A stretch of 36,855 nucleotides of DNA from Dehalococcoidia bacterium (GCA_028279505.1 JANQNP010000090.1:1-36855), one strand, 5' to 3'. Numbered from the stretch's first letter, positions 16,434-24,161 are shown. Numbers and translations are program-made. The notes: generated from the letters alone by a model not told the origin.

Positions 16434-17042
16434 ATGTTCCGACGCCTCCGCAATCTCATCTTGATCGTGATCGCGGCCGGCCTCGGCGCGGTCATCGGGC
16501 GCTGGGTCGCGGAGGCGCGTGCGCGCCTCGATACGGGCGACGACCCGCTGGCGGTCGACCTCCATGATCTGCAGGTCCGCCCGCAGGACTTCGTCCCGGG
16601 CGTCGTCGCGGCGTTCCGCGTGGGCGAGCCGCCGTGGTCGTGGCTCCACATCCCGGCGTGGTTCGCGGCGTTCGGCACGAACTTCGCGGCTGCCGCGGTG
16701 GGCGGCGACCTCGATCGGTTGCGGCAGATGGCGGAGGACCGCGCGATGAGCGCGTTCGGGCTCGAGCCGGAGGTCGAGATCGAGATCGACGACGTGTCGC
16801 CGGCTACCGAGCCCGCACCGGCACCGGACACCACGTTCACCGCGCCACCGGCCAGTCCGCCGGCCAGCCCGCCGGCCGATGCCCCGCCCTCGGAGCCGCC
16901 GACCACGCCGCCGCCGTCCGCCGGTTCCGCGCCGAGCAGTCACCAGCAGGTGTGGACCAGCGAGAACGCGACCCCGCCGCGCAACGGCAACGGTCCGGCG
17001 CCCGGGACCGAGACGCCGGGGTTCACGCCGCTCCGCGACTAG
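16434..17042 (+). CDS. Single-pass membrane protein with Pro-rich tail, unknown function
   Basis: A 202-residue protein. Residues 6-24 are one membrane helix (LRNLILIVIAAGLGAVIG), followed by a compact region to about 115 with three Trp in VGEPPWSWLHIPAWFAAFG and an acidic strand EVEIEIDD. The last 80 residues are low-complexity and rich in Pro, Ala and Thr (TAPPASPPASPPADAPP). I do not recognise a family. ATG 16434 has GAGGA eight bases upstream. It may be co-transcribed with the DUF2203 gene, which begins 11 bases after its stop. Confidence 0.7.
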   Translation: MFRRLRNLILIVIAAGLGAVIGRWVAEARARLDTGDDPLAVDLHDLQVRPQDFVPGVVAAFRVGEPPWSWLHIPAWFAAFGTNFAAAAVGGDLDRLRQMAEDRAMSAFGLEPEVEIEIDDVSPATEPAPAPDTTFTAPPASPPASPPADAPPSEPPTTPPPSAGSAPSSHQQVWTSENATPPRNGNGPAPGTETPGFTPLRD

Positions 17043-17053
17043 CGCCCCCGACC

Positions 17054-17464
17054 GTGGACGAACGGGAGTTCTCCCTCGCGGAGGCCCGCGCCACCCTCGA
17101 GGCGATCCGCGACGACGTCGAGGCCATGCAGGCCGTCCAGCGCGACCTGCGTGCCGTGAAGGCGGAGCTGACGGCGCTCAACCGCGTCCACCTCAACAAC
17201 GGCCACATGGGGCAGGCACATCAACGCTCGCTCCGCCAGCGGCAACGCCACCTCGGCGAGGAGGCGAGCCGGCTGATCTCGGCGATCCACGCGACGGGCG
17301 CGGTGATCAAGGGGATCGACGACGGGCTCGTCGACTTCCCCGGCGTGATCGACGGCGTGCGCGGCTACTGGTGCTGGAAGGCCGGTGAGGCCGCGATCGC
17401 CTGGTGGCATCCCCGCGGCACAGGATTCGCCGATCGCCGGCCACTACCCGAGGGCCTGCGCTAG
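17054..17464 (+). CDS. DUF2203 family protein
   Basis: A 136-residue cytosolic protein matching DUF2203: N-terminal FSLAEARATLEAIRDDV helix, a coiled-coil-like middle (about 20-90), then VIKGIDDGLVDFPGVIDG and the C-terminal YWCWKAGEAAIAWWHPRGTGFADRRPL, the most conserved part of the family. No function is established. GTG 17054 was chosen because the conserved domain starts at residue 5. It lies 11 bases after the Pro-rich membrane protein and ends 100 bases before the PlsY-like gene. Confidence 0.8.
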   Translation: MDEREFSLAEARATLEAIRDDVEAMQAVQRDLRAVKAELTALNRVHLNNGHMGQAHQRSLRQRQRHLGEEASRLISAIHATGAVIKGIDDGLVDFPGVIDGVRGYWCWKAGEAAIAWWHPRGTGFADRRPLPEGLR

Positions 17465-17564
17465 CCCATCCTCGGGCGGTCCGTGAGCGGATCTTCGGGG
17501 TCCGCCTCCTCCGGAATCGCAACATTCCTTTGCTATTCTGCCAGTGGTCAGCGGAGGCTCTGCC

Positions 17565-18140
17565 GTGACGCTCGTGATCATCCTCGTGATCTCCTATCTG
17601 CTCGGCGCAATCCCGACCTCGTACCTCGTGGTGCACCGCCTCACCGGGCGCGACATCCGCGATCTCGGTGACGGCAACCCGGGGATGATGAACGTCTGGG
17701 ACAGCGTCGGACTGCCGGCGGCGATCGTCGTCGGCTTCGGCGACGTCGGGAAAGGGATGGCCGCGGTCATCCTCGCGCTGGTCGCCGACACACACGAGGT
17801 CGCACCGCTGCTCGCCGGCCTCGTCGCGATCATCGGCCACGACTACTCGATCTTCCTGATGCTCGACGGCGGCAACGGCATGGCCACGGCTGCCGGCGCG
17901 ATCAGCGCGCTCGCCCCGTTGGCGGCCGCACCCTCGATCGCCGCCGCGATCGCCGTGTGGCAGATCAGCGGGTCGCGGCGCGTCGGCGGCATCGTCGGCC
18001 TGCTGCTCGTGCCGGCGCTCGCCTACCTCTCCTCCGATACCCAGGTGGTGGCCGGGATCGTGCTGTTGATGACGCTGACGGCGTTGAAGATCATCAGCTT
18101 CGAGGGCTTCACCCCCGCCCGTTCGAGGCTCAACCGTTGA
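17565..18140 (+). CDS. Divergent PlsY-like membrane protein
   Basis: A 191-residue polytopic protein of the PlsY family, whose members transfer acyl groups from acyl-phosphate to glycerol-3-phosphate. The family layout is present: SYLLGAIPTSYLV at the N-terminus, GDGNPGMMNVWDSVG as motif 1 and GHDYSIFLMLDGGNGMATAAG region as motif 2. Key residues differ. Motif 1 SGNIGATN...R is DGNPGMMN...D, the GGKG loop is GGNG, and the C-terminal His-Asn-Arg motif is not visible. It may therefore be a paralogue with another role. GTG 17565 was chosen because GGAGG lies seven bases upstream. It overlaps the next gene by TTGA. Confidence 0.8.
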   Translation: MTLVIILVISYLLGAIPTSYLVVHRLTGRDIRDLGDGNPGMMNVWDSVGLPAAIVVGFGDVGKGMAAVILALVADTHEVAPLLAGLVAIIGHDYSIFLMLDGGNGMATAAGAISALAPLAAAPSIAAAIAVWQISGSRRVGGIVGLLLVPALAYLSSDTQVVAGIVLLMTLTALKIISFEGFTPARSRLNR

Positions 18141-19033
18141 CGACGATCGATTCGATCCGCGATCGACTCGCGCGGATCACCGCGGGGCCGACCGATGAGG
18201 TGCCGCTCGCCCGCACGGCGCTGCTGATCGCGCAGAGCGAGTACCCCGAGATCGACATCGACGAGTACGAGCGGGAACTCCAGGGGATCGCCGAGCGCCT
18301 TGAGGGCGAGCTGAAAGGCAAGCGCGACTCGCACTCGCCGCTGCGGGTGCCGCTGACGATCAACCGGCTGCTGTACCGCGAGCTGGGGTTCAAAGGGAAC
18401 GACGCAACCTACGACGACCCGCGCAACCTCTACCTGAACCACGTCCTCGACGAGCGCACCGGCATCCCGGTGACGATGGCGATCGTCTACACCGAGGTCT
18501 GCCAGCGCGCCGGGCTCGATGTCCGCCCCGTCGGGCTGCCCGGCCACGTGATCTGCCGCTACCAGCCCCCCGGGACCACCGAGGAACGCGACAGCGTCCT
18601 GCTGGACGTCTTCAACTTCGGGCGGATACTCAGCGAGCGCGACTGCCAGGTGCTGGTGCGCAACATCTTCGGCAAGGGCGAGCCCTTCCGGGACCACTAC
18701 CTCACGACGATGACCCCTCGGCAGGTCGTGCAGCGGCTGCTGCACAACCTGAAGGTCGGCTACCTACGGCGGGGCGACGAGGAGCGCGCGGCGCGGATCA
18801 TCGACCTGACGCTGACCCTGTTCCCGTGGGACCTCGACGAGATCCGCGACCGCGGGATGCTGCGCGAGCGCCTCGGCGACGTGTCGCTCGCCCTCGAGGA
18901 CCTCGAGCGCTACGTGGCGTTCCGACCGGGCGCGCGCGACATCCAGACGGTCACCGAGACGGTCCGCTCGCTGCGCAAGCACGCCGGCGAAGACTCCGCG
19001 AGCGACGGCTCCGCCCTCGGATCGTCCGCCTGA
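18137..19033 (+). CDS. SirB1-like transglutaminase-fold protein with TPR tail
   Basis: A 298-residue cytosolic protein. Residues about 30-200 match the SirB1 N-terminal (transglutaminase-like) domain: YEPR-like YDDPRNLYLNHVLDERTGIP, VYTEVCQRAGLDVRPVGLPGH and LLDVFNFGR, with Cys, His and Asp in the order of the papain-type triad. The C-terminal third is TPR-like (LKVGYLRRGDEERAARIIDL, RERLGDVSLALEDLERY). The biochemical role of SirB1 proteins is not settled. TTG 18137 overlaps the upstream TGA by four bases, so coupled translation is likely, and no better start lies nearby. Confidence 0.8.
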   Translation: MTTIDSIRDRLARITAGPTDEVPLARTALLIAQSEYPEIDIDEYERELQGIAERLEGELKGKRDSHSPLRVPLTINRLLYRELGFKGNDATYDDPRNLYLNHVLDERTGIPVTMAIVYTEVCQRAGLDVRPVGLPGHVICRYQPPGTTEERDSVLLDVFNFGRILSERDCQVLVRNIFGKGEPFRDHYLTTMTPRQVVQRLLHNLKVGYLRRGDEERAARIIDLTLTLFPWDLDEIRDRGMLRERLGDVSLALEDLERYVAFRPGARDIQTVTETVRSLRKHAGEDSASDGSALGSSA

Positions 19034-19074
19034 CCAGCCCCACCGCCGACCGCCCTCGAACCGCGGGAGACACG

Positions 19075-19728
19075 ATGCCGGCGCTCCGAATCCTGCACCG
19101 CGCCGGGAACATGCGCGATCTGCTGCCGCTCGCGGCGCATCCGGCGGTCGACGCGATCGAGGCCGACGTCTGGGTGCGCGGCGACCGCATCGTCGCGCAC
19201 CACGACCGCCCACTCGGACCGCTCCCGTTCACGATCGGCGACGGCATCAGCCGGGAGTCGAAGGACCCCGTCTACCTCGACGAGATCTTCGACGCCGTCG
19301 GGCACGGCAACCCGCACGCCGAGCTCGTGCTCGACCTGCGCTCGTGGATCGCCGACCCCGCGCCCGACCTCGCCCGCGAGCTGCTGAAGCTCCCCGACCG
19401 CGACCACGTGATCGTCAGTTGCGAGGCGTGGTCCAACGCCGACCGGCTGCGCGCCTGGCTCCCCGACCTGCGCGTCTCCTACTCCGTGCGCTCGGAACCG
19501 CAGCTCCGCCGCTACATGCACGAGGCCAACACGACCGACGCCGGCCTGCGCCCGATCGCGATCCGCCACTCGCTGCTGCACTCCGCCGAGGAGGTGCGAG
19601 CGCTGAAGCGTCACGCGGGCACGATCGCCGCCTGGACCGTCGACGACATCGACCGCGCGCTCGACCTCGTCGAGTGGGGCGTGGACGCGATCGTCAGCAA
19701 CGACGTCACCGTCCTCAACGCGCTCTGA
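19075..19728 (+). CDS. Glycerophosphodiester phosphodiesterase-like protein
   Basis: A 217-residue TIM-barrel protein of the GDPD/PLC-like phosphodiesterase superfamily. Recognisable parts are HRAGN (H8), IEADVW (E29, D31), AHHDRPLG (H42/H43) as the general acid region, VLDLRSW, and the closing AAWTVDD and GVDAIVSND strands typical of the last barrel turns. Hydrolysis of glycerophosphodiesters such as those from lipid turnover would fit the PlsY-like neighbour, but substrate is inferred. It is shorter than typical GDPDs (about 240-250). ATG 19075 has GGGAGA just upstream. No signal peptide, so cytosolic. Confidence 0.75.
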   Translation: MPALRILHRAGNMRDLLPLAAHPAVDAIEADVWVRGDRIVAHHDRPLGPLPFTIGDGISRESKDPVYLDEIFDAVGHGNPHAELVLDLRSWIADPAPDLARELLKLPDRDHVIVSCEAWSNADRLRAWLPDLRVSYSVRSEPQLRRYMHEANTTDAGLRPIAIRHSLLHSAEEVRALKRHAGTIAAWTVDDIDRALDLVEWGVDAIVSNDVTVLNAL

Positions 19729-19738
19729 GCCGCGTCCG

Positions 19739-20914
19739 ATGACCGACGACTTCGCGCTGGCCGCTCAGGAGACCCCGCTCGCCGCCGTGATCCGCGAGGA
19801 GATCGAAGCGGAGGGCGGCCGGATCACCTTCGCCCACTTCATGGCGCTCGCCCTCGGTCATCCCGAGCACGGCTACTACCAGCGCCCCGACCTCGCCTGG
19901 GGGCGCGACGGCGACTACGAGACCTCGCCCGAGGTGCACCCCATCTTCGGCTACCTCTGGGCGCGCCAGATCGAGGAGTGCTGGCAGCGCCTCGGCAGTC
20001 CCGAGGTCTTCGACCTCGTCGAGGTCGGCGCCGGCTCCGGCGCGTTCAGCGGCGCGATCCTCACCTGGCTGCGCGACCGATCCCCCGACTGCTTCGCGGC
20101 GACGCGCGCCACGCTGCTCGACGGAAGCCCGGCCCGGCTCGAGGCCCAGCAACGCGCGCTCGACACGCGGAACCTGGAGGCCGAACACCGCCTCCTCGAG
20201 GACTGGCTAGCCGACGAGGAGCCAATCACCGGCGTCGTGATCAGCAACGAGTTCTTCGACGCCCTCCCCGTCCACCTCGTCGAGCGACGGGGCGACGCCC
20301 TCCTCGAATGGCACGTCACGCTCGAGGACGGCGGCCTCGCGTTCGTCCTCGCGGACGCGAGCACGCCAGACCTGGAGGCCTACTTCGCCGACCTTGGCCT
20401 GCAACCCGGCGAGGAGGCGCGCGCCGAGGTGAACCTCGCCGCCCGCGACGCCATGCGCCGGATCGCGAATCGCGTCGGCCGCGGTTATGTCCTGTCGATC
20501 GACTACGGACACGAGGCGCCCGACCTCTACGCGAGCTGGCGCCGCATGGGCACGCTGATGGCCTTCCGCGACCACAGCCCACAGCCCGACCCGCTCACCT
20601 CGCCTGGGCTCCTAGACCTGACCGCTCACGTCGATTTCACGACGCTCGCCGCCACGGCGACGAACGCGGGATTCGAGGCGGCGCCTACCGTCTCCCAGGC
20701 CGAGGCGCTCACGGTCCTCGGTCTCCCCGACGCGATGCGGGCCGCCGAGGAGCGCGCCCACGAGGACGTCGCCCGCTTCGCCGAGGAGCGGCGCGCCGCC
20801 GCAACGCTCACCGACCTCGAGGCGCTCGGGCGGATCCGCGTGCTCGTCCTCGCGAAGGACGCACCCCTCGAGGGGTTGCGCTGCCTGCGGTCGATCGCGG
20901 AGGCGTACGGCTAG
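19739..20914 (+). CDS. MidA/NDUFAF7-like SAM-dependent methyltransferase
   Basis: A 391-residue protein of the DUF185/MidA family. The N-terminus ITFAHFMALALGHPEHGYY is the family hallmark, SAM motif I is LVEVGAGSGAFSGAIL (about 98-113), then ISNEFFDALPV (about 165-175) and VLSIDYGHEAPDLY. In mitochondria NDUFAF7 dimethylates an arginine of the NDUFS2 (NuoD) subunit and is needed for complex I assembly; the bacterial target is less certain. Length and motifs are normal. It begins 10 bases after the GDPD-like gene. NuoI/NuoG-like genes occur about 8 kb downstream, but no nuoD is in the window. Confidence 0.85.
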   Translation: MTDDFALAAQETPLAAVIREEIEAEGGRITFAHFMALALGHPEHGYYQRPDLAWGRDGDYETSPEVHPIFGYLWARQIEECWQRLGSPEVFDLVEVGAGSGAFSGAILTWLRDRSPDCFAATRATLLDGSPARLEAQQRALDTRNLEAEHRLLEDWLADEEPITGVVISNEFFDALPVHLVERRGDALLEWHVTLEDGGLAFVLADASTPDLEAYFADLGLQPGEEARAEVNLAARDAMRRIANRVGRGYVLSIDYGHEAPDLYASWRRMGTLMAFRDHSPQPDPLTSPGLLDLTAHVDFTTLAATATNAGFEAAPTVSQAEALTVLGLPDAMRAAEERAHEDVARFAEERRAAATLTDLEALGRIRVLVLAKDAPLEGLRCLRSIAEAYG

Positions 20915-20959
20915 TCGCTGCGGCGCGGAGCGCGATCCCGGCGCCGATCGCGTGAGAAG

Positions 20960-21376
20960 ATGGATGGCATGGCGCAGGAAGCGGTCCACTACTCGGACAC
21001 GGTGATCGAGCACTTCAACAACCCGCGCAACGCGGGCGAGATGGCCGACGCGAGCGTCGACTACTTCGTGACGAACCCGATCTCGGGCGACTCGATCCGG
21101 CTCTACCTGCGGATCGAGGACGAGCGCGTCGACCGGGCGTCGTTCCAGACCACGGGCGGCCCGGCGTCGATTGCGACGGCTTCGATGGCGACCGAGATGG
21201 TGACGGGCCGCACGCTCGACGAGGCGACGGCGATCACGAGGCAGGACCTCGTTGAGGCCGTCGGAGGGCTGCCACCGTCCAAGATCCAGTGCTCGGTGAT
21301 CGCCGCCGCGGCGATCCGCAACGCCGTCGCGAAGTGGCGTCGCGAGCAGGGCGAGGCCACCGAGGGCGCGGAGTGA
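20960..21376 (+). CDS. IscU/SufU-like protein lacking two of three cluster cysteines
   Basis: A 138-residue protein with the IscU/NifU-N fold: YSDTVIEHFNNPRNAGEM (11-28), SFQTTGGPASIATASMATEM and GRTLDEATAITRQDL are unmistakable. Yet the three conserved ligands are not kept. NPxCGD reads NPISGD (Ser42), the GCGAAIA cysteine is Gly67 (TTGGPASIA), and only Cys111 (KIQCS) remains. A [2Fe-2S] scaffold or SufU zinc role as known is therefore unlikely. The conserved fold suggests a regulatory, binding or subunit role. No cysteine desulfurase gene is beside it. ATG 20969 is an alternative start. MocA-like gene follows by 22 bases. Confidence 0.85.
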   Translation: MDGMAQEAVHYSDTVIEHFNNPRNAGEMADASVDYFVTNPISGDSIRLYLRIEDERVDRASFQTTGGPASIATASMATEMVTGRTLDEATAITRQDLVEAVGGLPPSKIQCSVIAAAAIRNAVAKWRREQGEATEGAE

Positions 21377-21398
21377 CGCACGCCCGAGGCTCGCGAGC

Positions 21399-22007
21399 AT
21401 GATCGCTGCGATCCTCCTCGCCGCCGGCGAGTCACGACGCATGGGCGCGCCCAAGGCGCTACTGCCCTGGGGCGACCAGACCCTCCTCGAGTGGGAGATC
21501 GACCAGCTGCTGGCCTCATCGGTCGACGAGGTCGTCGTGGTGCTCGGCGCGGGATCCGAGGAGATTCGACGTGCCCTCGGCGAACGCGCGCGCTACTGCG
21601 TGTTCAACCAGCGCTGGCCCCACGGCCGCGCGACGTCGCTGGAGAAGGGCGCGGACGCGCTGCTCCGAGGTGGCCGCGAGGCTCCCGAGGCGACCGTGAT
21701 CCAGAACGTCGACCAGCCGACCCGCCCCGACATCATCGACGCCCTCGTCGACCGGCTCCGCAGCGATGCGCTCGACGCCGTCCAGCCCCAGCGCGACGGG
21801 CACGGCGGCCACCCGGTCGTCGTCTCCGCAGCGGTCCTCCCCGCACTCCTCGAGGCGAGCGAAGCTACCGAGGGGTTGCGCGGCATCCTGGCGAAGCATC
21901 CGCCGCTGCGCGTCGCGATGGAGGACGAGCCGGTCGTCTCGCTCGACCTCGATACGCCGGAGACGGTCGCCCCCGCGCGCGCGTTGCTGGGCGTCCCCGA
22001 GGAATAG
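21399..22007 (+). CDS. MocA/MobA-like nucleotidyltransferase
   Basis: A 202-residue protein of the NTP_transf_3 family. The N-terminal LLAAGESRRMGAPKALLPWG region is the nucleotide-binding signature, NVDQPTRPDII holds the metal-binding Asp, and GHGGHPVVVSAAVLPALL and DLDTPETV are the late family motifs. MocA transfers CMP and MobA GMP to molybdenum cofactor; other members act on different phosphorylated substrates, so the role here is open. The GxGGHPV motif favours the MocA (cytidylyl) side. It ends the run that starts with the PlsY-like gene. Confidence 0.82.
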   Translation: MIAAILLAAGESRRMGAPKALLPWGDQTLLEWEIDQLLASSVDEVVVVLGAGSEEIRRALGERARYCVFNQRWPHGRATSLEKGADALLRGGREAPEATVIQNVDQPTRPDIIDALVDRLRSDALDAVQPQRDGHGGHPVVVSAAVLPALLEASEATEGLRGILAKHPPLRVAMEDEPVVSLDLDTPETVAPARALLGVPEE

Positions 22008-22051
22008 CAGCACCTCACTCGACCCACCTCGCGACCCGCGCGTTCGCGCAC

Positions 22052-22079
22052 TAGACTGCGGACAATCAAACGACGTTTG
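22052..22079 (+). promoter_or_regulatory. Candidate -10 box and operator before the MaoC-like pair
   Basis: TAGACT at 22052-22057 resembles a -10 box; a -35 is not evident. CAAACG-A-CGTTTG at 22067-22079 is a perfect 13-base inverted repeat at the expected transcription start, a good position for a repressor. It is 34 bases upstream of GTG 22113. Confidence 0.45.
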
Positions 22080-22112
22080 GGGGATGCCCCACCCTCAGCC
22101 CCGGAGGTGCCC

Positions 22113-22697
22113 GTGCCGAAAGCTGTCGAGGGCGACTACGACATCGAGGCGGTGCGCGCCGAGTGGATCGGCAAGAAGACCCCTCGCTCGCACGGCCGCT
22201 ACCCGGTCGAGTACGACCCGATCCGTCGCCACTGCCACATGGTCGAGGACGAGAACCCGCTCTTCCTCGATCCGAGCTTCGCGAAGCAGACCTCGCACGG
22301 CGGGGTGATCTCGCCGCCGGTGCTCGCCGGCTACTTTGCCGGCGACGGCGCCTGGCCACCGACCGGCGGCCCGACCCAGGGTCAGCGACGCGCCGGCGAG
22401 GAGATCGAGCCGGAGGGCAGCATCATCGGCGACGTGCCGACGCGCGGCGAGCGGCTGATCAACATGAACGTCGCCTGGGAGTACTTCGCGCCGGTGCGGA
22501 TCGGGGACGAGCTGTCCTCGGAGACCGTGCTGACCGACATCTTCGAGAAGTCGATCCGCCTGGACCCGAAGGCCGTCTGGATCGTCACCGAACGTCGCAT
22601 CTACAACCAGCGCGACGAATTGGTCGCGACGAACACGAACACGCTGCTCACGCACCGGCGACCGGACGTCGTCGCCGCCGAAGCAGAGGGGAACTAG
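22113..22697 (+). CDS. MaoC-like dehydratase/hydratase subunit (FAS1-like hot-dog domain)
   Basis: A 194-residue hot-dog protein of the N-terminal MaoC dehydratase type (FAS1_DH-like). The DPIRRHCHMVEDENPLFLDP segment, HGGVISPPVLAG and ERLINMNVAWEYFAPVRIGDEL are typical. Such subunits usually pair with a second MaoC subunit to hydrate enoyl-CoA, as in ChsH1/ChsH2 or HadAB. The second gene begins two bases after the stop, so a heterodimer is likely. Substrate unknown; in Chloroflexus a MaoC-like enzyme hydrates mesaconyl-C4-CoA in the same bicycle as Mcl, which is only a lead here. GTG 22113 has GGAGG upstream. Confidence 0.82.
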   Translation: MPKAVEGDYDIEAVRAEWIGKKTPRSHGRYPVEYDPIRRHCHMVEDENPLFLDPSFAKQTSHGGVISPPVLAGYFAGDGAWPPTGGPTQGQRRAGEEIEPEGSIIGDVPTRGERLINMNVAWEYFAPVRIGDELSSETVLTDIFEKSIRLDPKAVWIVTERRIYNQRDELVATNTNTLLTHRRPDVVAAEAEGN

Positions 22698-22699
22698 CC

Positions 22700-23143
22700 A
22701 TGACCACGCAGACCAACCAGCGCACCTGGGAAGACGTCAACGAGGGCGATGAGATCGACGGCTTCGTGCTCGAACTGACCGACACGAAGATGGTGGAGCA
22801 GGTCTCCGGCTCGCAGGATTTCTACCCGGTCCACCACGACACCGGCTTCGCCCGCGAGGCCGGCCACGACGAGATCTTCTACAACACCGGCTTCACCCAG
22901 GCGGCGCTGTCGCGGCTGCTCACCGACTGGGTCGGCACCGACGGCTGGGTCAAGAAGATGTCGTTCCAGATGCGGAAGATGAACATCCCGAACGACCAGG
23001 TCCACGCCAAGGGCGTCGTCACCGGCAAGTCCGAGGGCGACGGCGGCATGGGCGAGGTCACCCTCGACATCTGGCTCGAGAACGACCGCGTCGGGATCAC
23101 GACGCCCGCCGAGGCGACCGTCCTCCTCCCCCACCGCGACTAG
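22700..23143 (+). CDS. MaoC-like hydratase, second subunit
   Basis: A 147-residue single hot-dog domain. The hydratase motif is SQDFYPVHHDTGFAREAG near 44-61, carrying the Asp and His pair expected at the active site (family pattern D-x-NP-x-H-x-D), followed by IFYNTGFTQAALSRLLTDW as the central helix and KMSFQMRKMNIPNDQVHAKG as the substrate-side strands. It starts two bases after the first subunit with an upstream GAGGGGA. The two together have about the size of a double hot-dog hydratase. The 10 bases between its stop and the convergent regulator stop leave no room for a terminator. Confidence 0.85.
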   Translation: MTTQTNQRTWEDVNEGDEIDGFVLELTDTKMVEQVSGSQDFYPVHHDTGFAREAGHDEIFYNTGFTQAALSRLLTDWVGTDGWVKKMSFQMRKMNIPNDQVHAKGVVTGKSEGDGGMGEVTLDIWLENDRVGITTPAEATVLLPHRD

Positions 23144-23153
23144 CGACCGGCCA

Positions 23154-23711
23154 CTAGCGGGCACGGATGACGCGGCTCGCCGCGTCGTCCAGCCGCGTCA
23201 GCGGTCCGACCAGCGCCACCGAAGCCTCGGTCAGCCGGTACCGGCTGACCGGGGGATAACCATCGTCGACCGCCCGCTCAACAAGGCCCGCCGCGACCAG
23301 CCGCTTCAGCGCAAGCGACAACGCCCGAGGCGTAACGCCCTCGAGGCCGTCGCGTAGCTCCCCGAAGCGGTCCACGTCGGCCGCCAGCCGGGACACGACC
23401 GGCAGCGCCCACTTCCGGTACGCCTCGTCGTCACCCCCGACCGCTCGCACCGCGTCCGCCAGCTCGAGGCACGCGGCCCCGATCGCGTGACCGCGCTCGG
23501 TGAGCACGTACTCCGGTCGCAGCGGATGCCCGTAGCCCGGGTTGCGCATCACCAGCTCGAGATCGATCAACGCATCGAGGGCTTCGCGGACCGCGGAGCG
23601 GCCCGCGTCGAGCGCCTGCACCAGCGTGACGAACTTCGCGCCGTCGAGGCGTTCGAGCTCGGCGAGCGCGGGGATCATCCAGCGGTGGCGAACGAGGAGC
23701 GTCCAGTCCAC
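23154..23711 (-). CDS. Transcriptional regulator with two HxlR-like winged helices
   Basis: A 185-residue regulator. It appears to hold two winged-helix domains in tandem: the first about 5-75 (LLVRHRWMIPALAELERLDG, VREALDALIDLELVMR, wing ending YVLTERG) and the second about 98-170 (YRKWALPVVSRLAADVDRFG, LSLALKRLVAAGLVER, wing ending YRLTEAS). The second resembles the HxlR/MarR-like fold with a W after the first helix. Single-domain HxlR proteins act as dimers, so this could bind as one chain. It is divergent from a VOC gene with 72 bases between starts, a likely target. GTG 23711 has GAGAGG upstream. Confidence 0.78.
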   Translation of the reverse strand: MDWTLLVRHRWMIPALAELERLDGAKFVTLVQALDAGRSAVREALDALIDLELVMRNPGYGHPLRPEYVLTERGHAIGAACLELADAVRAVGGDDEAYRKWALPVVSRLAADVDRFGELRDGLEGVTPRALSLALKRLVAAGLVERAVDDGYPPVSRYRLTEASVALVGPLTRLDDAASRVIRAR

Positions 23712-23743
23712 GGCGGCCTCTCGATTGCATCGTTTCTATTCTT

Positions 23744-23751
23744 AGTATACT
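23744..23751. promoter_or_regulatory. Palindromic AT-rich core of a divergent promoter
   Basis: AGTATACT is a perfect palindrome that contains TATACT, a good -10 box, on both strands. It lies inside the most AT-rich stretch nearby (about 23731-23757), between the regulator and VOC genes. Good -35 boxes at standard spacing are not seen on either strand. Confidence 0.45.
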
Positions 23752-23783
23752 TTCCGTCGAACACAACGCGAGGGGGTTCCGCC

Positions 23784-24161
23784 ATGGCCGGCATCGACTA
23801 CAACCACGAGGTCAACTGCAGCCTCAGCGTCTCGAACGTGAACGACGCGGTCGCCTGGTACTCCAGCGTGCTCGGCTTTGAGCTGAGCGAGCGAATGGAA
23901 CAGATCGGCTTCGCGACGCTGAAGACCTCGGTGCCGGGCGTGGTCCTCGGCCTCTCGGAGACCGAGGACGGCGGCGGCAAAGAGGGCGGCGTGACGATGA
24001 CCTGGGGCGTCACTGACCTCGAGGGCGCGAAGGCCGCGATCGAGGCCCACGACGCTCGCACCGACGGCGACATCCGCGAGATCCCCGGCGTCGTCCGCCT
24101 GCTCGGCTTCTACGACCCGGACGGCAACCACCACCAGTTCTGGGCGGAGCCGAACGACTAG
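23784..24161 (+). CDS. VOC/glyoxalase-fold protein
   Basis: A 125-residue protein of the vicinal oxygen chelate fold. It reads CSLSVSNVNDAVAWYSSVLGFEL at the N-terminus (first beta-alpha-beta unit) and GVVRLLGFYDPDGNHHQFWAEP at the C-terminus, the best-known VOC ending. Metal ligands are less clear: H8 or the S-rich strand replaces the usual first His, and the Glu in FWAEP is likely the last ligand. Members include glyoxalase, isomerases and resistance proteins, so function is open. GAGGGGG precedes ATG 23784. The divergent regulator probably controls it. Confidence 0.85.
   Translation: MAGIDYNHEVNCSLSVSNVNDAVAWYSSVLGFELSERMEQIGFATLKTSVPGVVLGLSETEDGGGKEGGVTMTWGVTDLEGAKAAIEAHDARTDGDIREIPGVVRLLGFYDPDGNHHQFWAEPND

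Noticed and set aside
22113..24161. MaoC pair, regulator and VOC gene as a mobile or defence island.
   Set aside because: No integrase, transposase, flanking repeats, tRNA or composition shift was seen, and gene types are metabolic.
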